From assembly GCA_030057555.1 (NCBI GenBank), contig JASGUU010000031.1, positions 1 through 60,811 of the forward strand: a stretch of 60,811 bases of DNA, in the 5' to 3' direction. Both the position numbers and the translations under genes were made by a program. Each line of letters starts with the position of its first letter. Position 1 is the first letter of the stretch. Below, one piece after another: positions 27,823 through 35,907 of this stretch. Source of the DNA: Bacillota bacterium (GTDB lineage Bacteria > Bacillota > Clostridia > Saccharofermentanales > Fastidiosipilaceae). The notes below the pieces were generated by a model. The model was not told the origin of the DNA, ran no database searches, and saw nothing but the letters and a program-made list of their open reading frames with translations.

Positions 27823-28293
27823 ATGCTGTCTTTGAGTCCGGTGAAAGGAGGTGCGCTCATCCGACCAGGTCTTATTCTGCTGCAGTTTTGGCTGCTGGCC
27901 ATCGTGACGGTGTCGGATTATCGCCGGCGTCAGGTCGCTAACCGCTGGCTGCTCCTGCTGGCCGTGGCCGGGACGGCCCTGGTACAGATGGCCGGCGGCG
28001 GCCCGGGCCCGGGGGCGGCGCTCGCCGGTCTCGCGGTCTGCGCGCTGCCCTTCGCCTGCCTCTACTATCTCAGCGATGACATGGGCGGAGCGGATGTGAA
28101 GTTCGCCGCTGTCTGCGGCTGGATCCACGGAGCCCGGCGGGGACTTCTGATCCTGCTCGCGGGTCTCCTTCTCATTGCCATCGTCTACGGCCTCAGCGCC
28201 CGCCGGCGTGCGGCCGTCCGCAGCCGCGGCATACCGCTGCTGACCTGGCTGGCTCCGTTTCATGGGGTGGCGCTGCTATTGCTCTTGGCATAG
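27823..28293 (+). CDS. Type IV prepilin peptidase-like protein (A24 family)
   Basis: A 156-residue membrane aspartyl protease of the A24 family, which cleaves type IV pilin-like leader peptides. The two catalytic aspartates are visible: TVSDYRRRQVANRW after the first membrane helix, and the GxGD-type MGGADVKF in the centre. Four or more membrane segments are predicted. It has only the catalytic core, like TadV/CpaA enzymes, and no N-terminal methyltransferase domain. ATG 27823 follows AGGAG. No pilin or secretion genes are nearby, so its substrates lie elsewhere. Confidence 0.8.
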   Translation: MLSLSPVKGGALIRPGLILLQFWLLAIVTVSDYRRRQVANRWLLLLAVAGTALVQMAGGGPGPGAALAGLAVCALPFACLYYLSDDMGGADVKFAAVCGWIHGARRGLLILLAGLLLIAIVYGLSARRRAAVRSRGIPLLTWLAPFHGVALLLLLA

Positions 28294-28320
28294 TTTTGAA
28301 TCTGCATATAATAATTGTTA
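28285..28320 (+). promoter_or_regulatory. Promoter of the aminopeptidase-PerR pair, with Per-box-like overlap
   Basis: -35 TTGGCA (28285-28290), 16-bp spacer, -10 TATAAT (28307-28312). The ATG of the next gene begins eight bases after the -10. ATATAATAATTGTTA (28306-28320) matches 11 of the 14 defined positions of the Per box (TTATAATNATTATAA). Confidence 0.6.
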
Positions 28321-29627
28321 TGGATATTCGCAGTTTATTTACAAATGCACGCGAGACATGTCTCTCGCTCGCCGACTTCATACGGCGCTCGATCACTCCC
28401 TGGCATGCCGTGGCCGAGATGGAGCGGCGCCTTGTCGCCGCCGGCTTTGTTCCGCTCGGAAACCACACACGACTGGAACCCGGCGATCTGGTCTACGACA
28501 TCGCCTTCGGTTCGGCACTGACCGCGGTCATCGTGGGCGACGCGCCCGAGCCTGTCTGGTCGCTTGTCGGCACGCACTGCGATTCTCCGGCCCTCGCGGT
28601 CAAGCCCGCTGCGGATCAGGTGGCTGAAGGATACCGCCGCCTCGCGACGGAGGTCTACGGCGGACCCATTCTGAGTACCTGGTTTGACCGTCCGCTGGGA
28701 CTCGCCGGGCGGGTCTGGTTCACGGACGCGGAGACGGGACGGCTCTGCTCCAGACTCGTGGAGCTGGAAACCCGCTTCGTGCTGCCAAACCTCGCCATCC
28801 ACATGAACCGCGAGGTGAACAAGGGCGTCGCGATCGATCCGAAGAGCGAGCTGCTGCCGGTCTATGCGACGGCGGAGGGGCGCGATCTGCTCTCGCTGCT
28901 GGCGGAGGCCGCGGACGTTGACCCGGCTGCGCTACTCGACTGGGAGCTGCGCTTTTTCGATCCGGAGCCGGCCAGCTTCCTCGGTGACGGCGGAATCTGG
29001 ATACAGGCGCCGCGGCTCGACAATCTCGCGAGCTGCCATGCCGGACTCGAGGCCCTGCTCACGGCAGCCGCCGCGGAGGAGGTGCCGGGGAACCATGCGG
29101 TCCTGTTCTGCGCCGACGCCGAAGAGGTCGGCAGCCACGGCAAAAGCGGCGCCGCCTCCCTCCTGCTGCGCGACCGCCTCGAGCGCATCGCCCTCATTCT
29201 GGGTGCCGGGAGAGCGGAGTTTCTCGCCGGCCTGGATCAGTCCTTCCTGCTTTCCGCCGACCTCGCCCATGCCGTCCACCCCAACCGCGCCGAGCTGGCG
29301 GATGCGACAAACCGCCCGCGCCTGAACGGCGGACCCGTGATCAAGTCCGCGGCAAACCTCTCCTACATCACCGACGCACCGGGTGCGGCCCGTTTCCACC
29401 TGATCTGCCAGGCTGCCGGCGTGCCATGCCAGAGCTTCAGCAACCGCAGCGATCTCGGCGGCGGCTCCACCATCGGGCCGCTGCTGTCCGGGCAGCTGCC
29501 ACTCGCCGGTGTCGATGTCGGAACACCGGTCTGGGCCATGCACAGTCTGCGCGAGACGGCCGGCGTGGAGGATCAGGCCTGGTTCTGCCGCGCCCTCGTA
29601 CAGTACTTCAGCCACCGCCTCCCCTGA
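28320..29627 (+). CDS. M18-family (aspartyl) aminopeptidase
   Basis: A 435-residue dinuclear-zinc aminopeptidase that removes N-terminal residues, typically acidic ones, in the cytoplasm. Metal and catalytic motifs: THCDSPALAVKP (His, Asp), RLDNLASCHAGLEAL (bridging Asp), ADAEEVGSHG (catalytic and metal Glu), AVHPNR, and the C-terminal STIGPLLS with TPVWAMHSLRE (His). ATG 28320 has no Shine-Dalgarno sequence and lies about where transcription should begin, so the message may be leaderless. A TTG at 28296 lies in front of the -10 box and is unlikely. perR follows after 61 bases. Confidence 0.93.
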   Translation: MDIRSLFTNARETCLSLADFIRRSITPWHAVAEMERRLVAAGFVPLGNHTRLEPGDLVYDIAFGSALTAVIVGDAPEPVWSLVGTHCDSPALAVKPAADQVAEGYRRLATEVYGGPILSTWFDRPLGLAGRVWFTDAETGRLCSRLVELETRFVLPNLAIHMNREVNKGVAIDPKSELLPVYATAEGRDLLSLLAEAADVDPAALLDWELRFFDPEPASFLGDGGIWIQAPRLDNLASCHAGLEALLTAAAAEEVPGNHAVLFCADAEEVGSHGKSGAASLLLRDRLERIALILGAGRAEFLAGLDQSFLLSADLAHAVHPNRAELADATNRPRLNGGPVIKSAANLSYITDAPGAARFHLICQAAGVPCQSFSNRSDLGGGSTIGPLLSGQLPLAGVDVGTPVWAMHSLRETAGVEDQAWFCRALVQYFSHRLP

Positions 29628-29688
29628 CCGCTTCCCGACCATTCGCCACCGATTGCCCATATACCAGATACTAGAAGGCAGGTATGAG

Positions 29689-30111
29689 ATGAGACACACA
29701 AAGCAAAAAGAGCGCATTCTCCAGGCGGTCCGCACCATACCCGACCACCCGACGGCGGAGATGGTCTACGACGCTCTGAAACCCACGAACCCGCGGCTGA
29801 GCCTCGCTACGGTCTATCGCAATCTCAACCTCTTTTCTGCGCAGGGCAAGCTGCTCAAGCTCGACATCCCATCCGAGCCGGCCCGCTTCGATGCCAACGT
29901 TCACCCACATGCTCACGCTGTCTGCGACAGCTGCGGCATGCTCTTTGATATTGAAATCGAGCGCTACGAGGATTACCTGACAGATCTGAAGAAACATATC
30001 GAGACTCACAGTGACTTTCGCATCAGCGACATCACCATGCAGATCCGCGGTCTCTGCGGCGCCTGCTGCCAAGCGGAGAGCAAAGAGCCCGCAAAGGCCA
30101 GCGGCAGCTGA
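29689..30111 (+). CDS. perR: Fur-family regulator with a complete PerR-type metal site
   Basis: A 140-residue Fur-family repressor. The winged helix covers about 1-60 (LSLATVYRNLNLF recognition helix). Two CxxC pairs (CDSCG near 79-82 and CGACC at the C terminus) bind structural zinc. The regulatory site residues of Bacillus PerR all have counterparts at the same spacing: His20, Asp68, His74, His76 and Asp87 (Asp rather than Glu at the last position is typical of PerR). It is therefore probably a peroxide sensor using Fe or Mn. The start follows GGCAGG. Likely co-transcribed with the M18 peptidase gene. Confidence 0.85.
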   Translation: MRHTKQKERILQAVRTIPDHPTAEMVYDALKPTNPRLSLATVYRNLNLFSAQGKLLKLDIPSEPARFDANVHPHAHAVCDSCGMLFDIEIERYEDYLTDLKKHIETHSDFRISDITMQIRGLCGACCQAESKEPAKASGS

Positions 30112-30472
30112 GAAGTCGGCAGCAACACAGGGATGACGCTTACCTGAACGGGATTGTGCAATTATTGCGCTCCGGACACCAGAAACATGCACCAGACGGG
30201 AATCTCTCACCGTCATCTCATCGGCATCCGCTTATTGCGCCAGAATTTGCATTCCGGGGTTTCGCCAGCGTCATTCTGCATCCGGCCACCGAGGCTGCAT
30301 TTCACGGACAGAGCCTCCACGCCGGGTATGTTTCCACGTTCGGCGGTCCGGTGCAGCGTCGTTTTTTCGCCCTTTTATCGTGAGCCACACGCAAAAAACG
30401 CTTGTCGCCCGGTTACAGCTGTGGTATTCTGTCGCTTGCGTTTTCATGTCGAGTGGTGAGGAGGTGTTCCGG
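30112..30472. other. Intergenic interval between perR and rpmB
   Basis: No gene or structured RNA recognised. The last 71 bases hold the rpmB promoter. Confidence 0.4.
30402..30430 (+). promoter_or_regulatory. rpmB promoter
   Basis: -35 TTGTCG (30402-30407), 17-bp spacer, extended -10 TGGTATTCT (-10 at 30425-30430). Confidence 0.7.
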
Positions 30473-30670
30473 ATGGCGAAATGTGAAGTTTGCGATAAGG
30501 GTATCAACTTCGGCCGTAAGATCAGCATCACGCGTTCGCGGGTCTCCCGCCGTGCGCCGGCCATGCAAAAGCCCAACGTCCGTCGTGTCCGCGTGCTAGT
30601 TAATGGCACGCCGTCCCGCATGTACGTCTGCACGCGCTGCCTGCGTTCAGGCAAAGTTGAGCGCGCCTGA
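30473..30670 (+). CDS. rpmB: 50S ribosomal protein L28
   Basis: A 65-residue L28. MAKCEVCDKGINFGRKISITRSRVSRR is the standard N terminus, followed by PNVRRVRV and CTRCLRSGKVERA. Two CxxC pairs (CEVC and CTRC) mark the zinc-binding form. GAGGAGG precedes ATG 30473. It is a single-gene unit with its own promoter and a strong terminator. Confidence 0.96.
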   Translation: MAKCEVCDKGINFGRKISITRSRVSRRAPAMQKPNVRRVRVLVNGTPSRMYVCTRCLRSGKVERA

Positions 30671-30697
30671 CCCTGGCGTTTCAATTCACCAGCGCAT

Positions 30698-30735
30698 AAA
30701 GCCGTCGCGTCCCGAGACGTGGCGGCTTTTATCTG
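30698..30735 (+). terminator. rpmB terminator
   Basis: 14-bp stem AAAGCCGTCGCGTC/GACGTGGCGGCTTT (two G-T wobbles), loop CCGA, ending in a T run (TTTTAT). It also lies downstream of the convergent NlpC-like gene. Confidence 0.85.
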
Positions 30736-30811
30736 TCAGCCCCGATGTTCCTCCGTCGAAGGCCGTTCCCGATCCGCCGCTCCCGGCTCAGAGCAGGCAG
30801 CGGCACACGCC

Positions 30812-32179
30812 TCACTCCTGCACAAAGGGCCGCCTGACATCCAGCAGGCGCAGCTTCTCCAGCACCTGGGTCAGCTCCAGTTCGCGCAGGACGAAGCTGC
30901 GCTCGGACTCCATCAGCACGATACCGTAATCGAGCCAGACACCCATGTCGGTCGGCAGGTCCGGCGCCACGATCTCGCCCTCCTCGCCATCGGAGGTGGC
31001 CTGCGGCGGCGGGGCGGAGGAGAAGAAGAGCAGATCGCCGGGCTCAAGACGCGAATAGTTCACCGTTCCGTTGAGGTTCAGGTAGTTCTGCACGGGCGGC
31101 GATATCTCCATCTGACCGACCATGGTGTGCGGCAGGCTCAGGCCGTTGACGGCGGCAGCCTGCTGGACAATTCCGTGAATCGATGCACCGGAATTTGAGA
31201 TGCCGTTATGCAGCAGGGTCGAGTTCACAAAGGCCCTGAGCGTCGACGCAAAGCGCTGCGCCTCGGCCACCTCGACACGCTGATCCACGGCCAGCGGAAT
31301 CAGGCCCGACGAGTCCATCCAGCCCTCGCCACCGTCCGGCAGCGCCACACGATACACCGTGCTCGACTGATAGACATAGTAGAGCACCGTACCCAGCTTG
31401 ACCTCAACGATCAGGTTCCCGGCGCTGGCATGGGTCATCACGCGCTTCGCCAGGTCGGCCACCACCACACGCCCCTCGTAGCCCGCCGGCTCGATCGAGC
31501 GCTGGTCGCGCGTCAGGTCGCGCGTCTTGACAAAGGCTGCCGTTCCATCCTCGAGCAGCACGGTCGTAAAGCCCGTCGCTGCGAGGCCCGGATCGCCCAG
31601 CCGCACCGGTGCATTGTAGAGCAGCTGAGTGACACGCTCGGCCTTGATGTCGGGCCGGGCGTAGACATTGACCACCGGACGCAGCACCACCGCGTAGGCA
31701 TCATCGTCATATAGATCGTGCATCTTCTTCCCCGGATCCTCCACGGCACTCGGATCCGTCACCCCGACACCTGCGAGCACCCGCGGCAACACGACGAAGA
31801 GCCCCGCCAGCAGCAGAACAAGCACGATCGCCGGCAGCAGCCAGCCCGGCAAACGCCGCGGCTCGATCGCCTCGCTGCCCGCGTCCTCGCCATCCTCTTT
31901 TCGCGCCTCGAGCCAGTCCTCCGTCAGTACATGGCGGCCGGCCTCCCGGCGCAGCTGCGTCAGCGGACTGCGCAGCCAGACGGCCCGCCGCAGCCTGTCA
32001 CCCTGCCGCCGAAAGCGGGCCCGCCGCCCACGCCGCCTCGCCGCGCGCAGATACTCGCGCCGCTGCCGCGGTGTCACTTCATCGCGCGCGCGTCCGCTCG
32101 ACACCGGCGCTTCCACCCGCCGGATGCCCGCGGCATTCGTCTCACGCGATGTCGTTGCCTGTCGCCGTTGTCTCTCCAC
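30812..32179 (-). CDS. Membrane-anchored SH3 / degenerate NlpC/P60 protein
   Basis: A 455-residue protein. A strongly basic cytoplasmic N terminus (about 1-108) is followed by one membrane helix (WLLPAIVLVLLLAGLFVVLP, about 112-131). An SH3-like domain (AVVLRPVVNVYARPDIKAERVTQLL, about 160-220) comes next, then a second beta segment, then a C-terminal NlpC/P60-like fold with GLSLPHTMVGQM and LEPGDLLFF. The catalytic Cys motif (DCSG) is replaced by ASIHG and the catalytic His (HVGI) by DMGV, so hydrolase activity is unlikely. It may bind cell wall. GTG 32179 begins three bases after the acpS stop, behind GGAGGAGG. Confidence 0.75.
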   Translation of the reverse strand: MERQRRQATTSRETNAAGIRRVEAPVSSGRARDEVTPRQRREYLRAARRRGRRARFRRQGDRLRRAVWLRSPLTQLRREAGRHVLTEDWLEARKEDGEDAGSEAIEPRRLPGWLLPAIVLVLLLAGLFVVLPRVLAGVGVTDPSAVEDPGKKMHDLYDDDAYAVVLRPVVNVYARPDIKAERVTQLLYNAPVRLGDPGLAATGFTTVLLEDGTAAFVKTRDLTRDQRSIEPAGYEGRVVVADLAKRVMTHASAGNLIVEVKLGTVLYYVYQSSTVYRVALPDGGEGWMDSSGLIPLAVDQRVEVAEAQRFASTLRAFVNSTLLHNGISNSGASIHGIVQQAAAVNGLSLPHTMVGQMEISPPVQNYLNLNGTVNYSRLEPGDLLFFSSAPPPQATSDGEEGEIVAPDLPTDMGVWLDYGIVLMESERSFVLRELELTQVLEKLRLLDVRRPFVQE

Positions 32180-32182
32180 CGC

Positions 32183-32623
32183 CTAGGCCTCCTCCGCAAG
32201 GCAGAGCAGCATGCAGCTCGCGACCGCCGTTTCCGCCTCGTGACTCAAACTTACACTCCGGCTGATGACGCCCAGGCTGCGGGCTCTGGCTGCTGCCTTT
32301 GCATGCAAAAGCAGCAACGGCTCCCCGCTCTCACCCCGTACCGTTTCAATCATCTGCCAGCTGATGCCGGCACGGCCGATACCTGTGCCCAGGGCCTTCG
32401 CCACCGCCTCCTTCGCCGCAAAGCGTGCGGCCAGCGCACGGCTCTGGGCAGGCAGCGCAAGCCCGGCACAGTCGGCCCGCTCCCGTGCCGTGAAGATGCG
32501 CGCGACAAAGCGCTCGCCCTGTCTCTCGAGGAGGCGGGTGATGCGCGCCACGGCGACAATGTCAATGCCGCTTCGTATCGCGAGCGGCGGCAGACCGGCT
32601 GTAGTTGGATCCAGTTCACACAT
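32183..32623 (-). CDS. acpS: Holo-[acyl-carrier-protein] synthase
   Basis: AcpS transfers 4'-phosphopantetheine from CoA to the acyl carrier protein. The 146-residue product has GIDIVAVARITRLL with the metal-binding Asp, FTARERADC, and ARFAAKEAVAKALGTGI with the second metal ligand Glu, followed by the SLSHEAETAVA C-terminal motif. ATG 32623 (MCELDPTT) is chosen; the much longer open frame upstream runs through repeat sequence. Its stop lies next to the NlpC-like gene start, so the two form an operon. Confidence 0.93.
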   Translation of the reverse strand: MCELDPTTAGLPPLAIRSGIDIVAVARITRLLERQGERFVARIFTARERADCAGLALPAQSRALAARFAAKEAVAKALGTGIGRAGISWQMIETVRGESGEPLLLLHAKAAARARSLGVISRSVSLSHEAETAVASCMLLCLAEEA

Positions 32624-32703
32624 CGGGCTCTCATTATCGCACAAGCGGCTGCATGCTAGAATCTCGGGTAGAAGACGAGGGAGGAGGTCATCGAAGCAGC
32701 TCA

Positions 32704-32812
32704 GGCAGCCGAATCGTGCGGAAGGTTGAATTTTTGCACATTTTCGAGGCCTTCTGTGCAGAATTTCAGGGTTCCGCAGCCGAATCGTGCGGAAGGTTGA
32801 ATTTTTGCACAC
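32704..32812 (+). repeat. Two tandem copies of a hairpin repeat (family 2)
   Basis: The segments at 32704-32740 and 32777-32812 share CAGCCGAATCGTGCGGAAG followed by GTTGAATTTTTGCACA. The period is 73 bp. TTCCGCA and TGCGGAA form the stem. Same family as the array at 46.8-47.3 kb, different spacer. Confidence 0.8.
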
Positions 32813-32909
32813 GCCGGCTGGCTTTCCCAACAGCAGCATCGCGGCTTCTTCCGCATCTGCACGCGATGATGACAGATCAGATGAGCTATCAAAAGAGAGG
32901 AGATTCATG

Positions 32910-33962
32910 ATGTACGAAATCCTGCAGTTTGCTCCACAATACAAGGACTATCTCTGGGGCGGCCGCCGCCTCGCCGGCTTCGGGAAGGAGCTGCCACCCG
33001 ACGGCCCCGTCGCCGAGAGCTGGGAGCTCTCCTGCCAGCCGAACGGGCTTTCGATTGTTGAGGGTGGCCGTTATGACGGGCAGCGCCTCGACCAGCTGCT
33101 GCTGTCGGACAGAAGCGGGTGGATGGGGACGGACTTCGCGGAGAGCGAGAATTTCCCTCTCCTCGTCAAGTTCATCGATGCAGAAAAAGATCTCTCCGTT
33201 CAGGTGCACCCTGACGACGAGGCCGCCCGCCGCCTCGAGGATGTCCCCTATGGCAAAAACGAGATCTGGTATGTCGTCCACGCTCCCGGGGATGCCACCC
33301 TGGTCGCGGGCCTGAAGCCCGGCACCACACCTGATCAGCTCGCCGCCGCGATTGCCGCCGGCCGCTGCGAGGACCTTCTCGCCCGCATCCCGGTCAAGGC
33401 CGGTGATGTCATCAACATTCCGGCGGGTCTCGTCCACGCGATTACGGCGGGCCTTATCGTCTACGAAGTGCAACAGAGCTCGGACACCACCTATCGACTC
33501 TACGACTACAACCGTCGTGGCGCCGACGGCAGGCTGCGCCCCCTCCATGTCGAGAAGGGGCTCGAGGTCATCGACTTTGCGCCCGGCGATGCGCCGCTGC
33601 GTTTTGACGGCCTGCCGAACGCGGTGCCGAGCCTCAGCGGCGACGTCAGCAGCCGTCTGCTGGTGCTAAACCGCTACATCAGCTTCGCAGAGATCGATCT
33701 CGCGGGCGAGGCCACCTGGCAGGCCGATCCGCGCCGCTTTCGCATCCTGACCTGCCTGACCGGAAGCGTCACCCTGAACGGGAACGTGACGGTCGGACGC
33801 GGGCGCACGGTCTATCTGCCGGCGGCGCTGCCCGGGCTGACGCTGTCCGGTGAGGGGCGCCTGCTGGTCACCTGGCCGGGGGATCCGGAGCTGCGCGAAG
33901 AGCTGATGGAGTCGGTCGGCTGCGAGACACTCGCCGCCGCCACCGCACTCGACCCCGCCTAG
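32910..33962 (+). CDS. manA: Mannose-6-phosphate isomerase, class I
   Basis: Interconverts mannose-6-phosphate and fructose-6-phosphate. The 350-residue protein has DYLWGGRRLAGFGK at the N terminus, the zinc motif VQVHPDDEAARRLE, GKNEIWYVV, and the second metal-site segment NIPAGLVHAI, with the cupin C-terminal region completing the fold. Two adjacent ATGs exist (32907, 32910); AGGAG at 32898-32902 gives better spacing to 32910. With the GH38 mannosidase elsewhere in the window it would allow mannose use. Confidence 0.92.
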   Translation: MYEILQFAPQYKDYLWGGRRLAGFGKELPPDGPVAESWELSCQPNGLSIVEGGRYDGQRLDQLLLSDRSGWMGTDFAESENFPLLVKFIDAEKDLSVQVHPDDEAARRLEDVPYGKNEIWYVVHAPGDATLVAGLKPGTTPDQLAAAIAAGRCEDLLARIPVKAGDVINIPAGLVHAITAGLIVYEVQQSSDTTYRLYDYNRRGADGRLRPLHVEKGLEVIDFAPGDAPLRFDGLPNAVPSLSGDVSSRLLVLNRYISFAEIDLAGEATWQADPRRFRILTCLTGSVTLNGNVTVGRGRTVYLPAALPGLTLSGEGRLLVTWPGDPELREELMESVGCETLAAATALDPA

Positions 33963-34511
33963 CACGGAACTTGCCGAACAGGAAACAGGGAGACGGCCAG
34001 AACGCCTGATACACGTGTGTTTCAGCCGTTCTTCCTGCCGCCTGTCAGCTGCCCACTTCATCCGCCCCCTGCCGGTGTCGCACCACGAGTATTGCTGTTG
34101 TAGGGCCGGGACACTGATGCCGGGCTGTGCCTCATGCTTACGGCAGCCCTTCGGGACCTCGTCGGAACAGGGGAAAGAACGCTTTTCGTCCCGGCTGCAT
34201 TATGCAGTGCACCCAGCAACCTGGCTTGTGAGTGCTTTCGCTGCGCAGAACTTGATTTCATGAACACAATTCGCTGCGGGTGGTGGTTTTTTGAAATGCG
34301 TACACGTTCCCTGTCAAGAACACGAAATACCTTTGTCAGGTGTCCGGGCTTTCAAGCAGCTTGGCATCAGTTACGGCATAGCCTTCCACGGGTAAAGAAC
34401 AAGCAATTGCAGATAGAAGCATAAGTGCAGCGCGTACAGCTGCACATGCTATCCTCATTTCAACGCCTCAACAGGTGTACGTTATAGGATGCTGGGGAGA
34501 AGGTAAAACCA
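33963..34511. other. Intergenic interval with no supported gene
   Basis: About 550 bases of moderate GC with short frames lacking ribosome binding sites or recognisable content. No RNA gene identified. Confidence 0.4.
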
Positions 34512-35038
34512 TGTCAAAGAACCCGTCCCACTGACAAGCTATAAAGCTTTATAGAAACTCACCGCAGCGGCGATCTCTTCCTCATCTGGATGTCCCCTGG
34601 CAATCCCTCCGACCAGCTTAAACGGGCCAAACGTGTCAAAGCCAAGGCAATGGTAGCTGCCTAGTTCCCGGCAGTTCTTCTTTTCCGCAATCTCACGGAT
34701 ACCTTTCAGGAAGCTGCCGACTGGTGCGCCATGGGTATAGATATAGAATACATCTTTATTTTTCGGCAAATGAGCATCAGCGAAAGACAGAATCTGCCTG
34801 GCGAAGCTGTTGAAGTAAATGCCGGAGGCGAAACCGATACGGTCGTAGAATGACAGGTCAACATCCGGATTCTCTGTGACATCAAATAAAGTCACAGAGC
34901 TGTCTATACTCGCAATCGCATCGAGCAGTTTCTTTGTGTTCCCGTGGTGCTGAGAATAATACACAATGGCAGTGGTCACTATCGCATACCTCGACATCTA
35001 CCGATTTACTTCATGTCAAGATGACGGGTTCTTTGACA
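34512..35038. mobile_element. Inverted-repeat cassette carrying a flavodoxin gene
   Basis: TGTCAAAGAACCCGTC at 34512-34527 is exactly repeated in inverse at 35023-35038, and TGACA recurs a few bases further in on both sides. The 527-bp segment contains only the flavodoxin-like gene. The ends resemble insertion-sequence termini, but no transposase is inside, so this looks like a non-autonomous element. No target-site duplication is visible. Confidence 0.7.
34539..34979 (-). CDS. Flavodoxin-like protein
   Basis: A 146-residue flavodoxin fold protein, expected to bind FMN and carry electrons. The phosphate loop YYSQHHGNTKKL follows the first strand at the N terminus. GFASGIYFNSFARQIL and YIYTHGAPVGSF match the second FMN-binding loop of flavodoxin-like (FldA/NrdI-like) proteins. 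GTG 34979 is preferred because GAGGT precedes it and the family usually begins directly at this strand. ATG 34997 would add six residues. The gene is AT-richer than its neighbours and lies between perfect inverted repeats, which suggests transfer. Confidence 0.8.
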   Translation of the reverse strand: MTTAIVYYSQHHGNTKKLLDAIASIDSSVTLFDVTENPDVDLSFYDRIGFASGIYFNSFARQILSFADAHLPKNKDVFYIYTHGAPVGSFLKGIREIAEKKNCRELGSYHCLGFDTFGPFKLVGGIARGHPDEEEIAAAVSFYKAL

Positions 35039-35354
35039 CGTCTCCTTCACATGAGGAGACTGCACGCTTCTTGACAGTTCCACATATCAAACATGTCAGT
35101 TAATATTATAGTCCTGTCATCGAAAGCTGAGGGGACATGAAAACACGGAGAGCACTGGAACGCCGCTCTTTCCGGGTTTTATGTGAAGCCAGGATATGTT
35201 GTATGTGACTTGTGATTGAAGAGATCGGATCTTTTATTGTGCTCCCCGGGTCGATTATTTAGGGTCCAGTCTCAGGCTGTAGATTCCGTTCAGGGCTGTA
35301 CAGATATCACTCCCCGTGCAGGCCGCCCGCCTCAGACCGGAGAAGCTTCCCCCG

Positions 35355-35552
35355 ATGCCGGTTACGAACCGGATTTGGGACGAAATCGCCTTTGCCCGAC
35401 TGGCGGATGAACATATTCACTGGGATTCCAGGCAGTGGAATAGCAGCCCTGGCGCTTTGGTTCATGCGCTGATCCTCTCGGCCACGACAGATAATGGCAG
35501 GAGGCGCACCCGGGCGGGAAGCGGATGGCCGGCTGGAACAGCAAGGCTCTGA
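35355..35552 (+). pseudogene. Transposase N-terminal fragment (IS1634/DUF4277-like)
   Basis: The frame reads MPVTNRIWDEIAFARLADEH, then IHWDSRQWNSSPGALVHALI. This resembles the N-terminal DUF4277 domain of IS1634-family transposases (D-x-x-QW-x-x-SPG-x-x-x-x-AL). It breaks off before the DDE domain, so it is a relic. Confidence 0.45.
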
Positions 35553-35767
35553 TAAATTCTGCCCATCACCAGTTATGCGACAAAAGCAAGGGTATCTATC
35601 TGGAGAAGATGGGATACGGAAAGCTATGACATCCATGGCATGGATGATCCTGATTACAGGAAAGCACTTATCCTTCTGGATCTCCTCAAACTCGACTATA
35701 TAAAGCTCATGGAGCATCTGTGGACCATGCATGGTGTTGCCATCAGGGAGTCATCTGCCCCTTTTAG
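35526..35767 (+). pseudogene. Frameshifted coding remnant, unidentified
   Basis: Two overlapping frames look protein-like. One reads MAGWNSKALINSAHHQLCDK and ends in a stop at about 35629. The other reads ESYDIHGMDDPDYRKALILL, continuing to LMEHLWTMHGVAIRES. A single frameshift near 35620 would join them. No family recognised; it may be the tail of the preceding transposase. Confidence 0.3.
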
Positions 35768-35907
35768 ACGACAGCGATGAAATGGAGCTGCGCCCAAAAG
35801 CAGGCATACATGACCAAAGCCGGAAATAACAGCTTCAGTGGATCATCTATATGCAGGGAATTTGAAAGTTCGCCGCCCCCAGCGGATGCATGTTACTTCG
35901 ACAAAAT

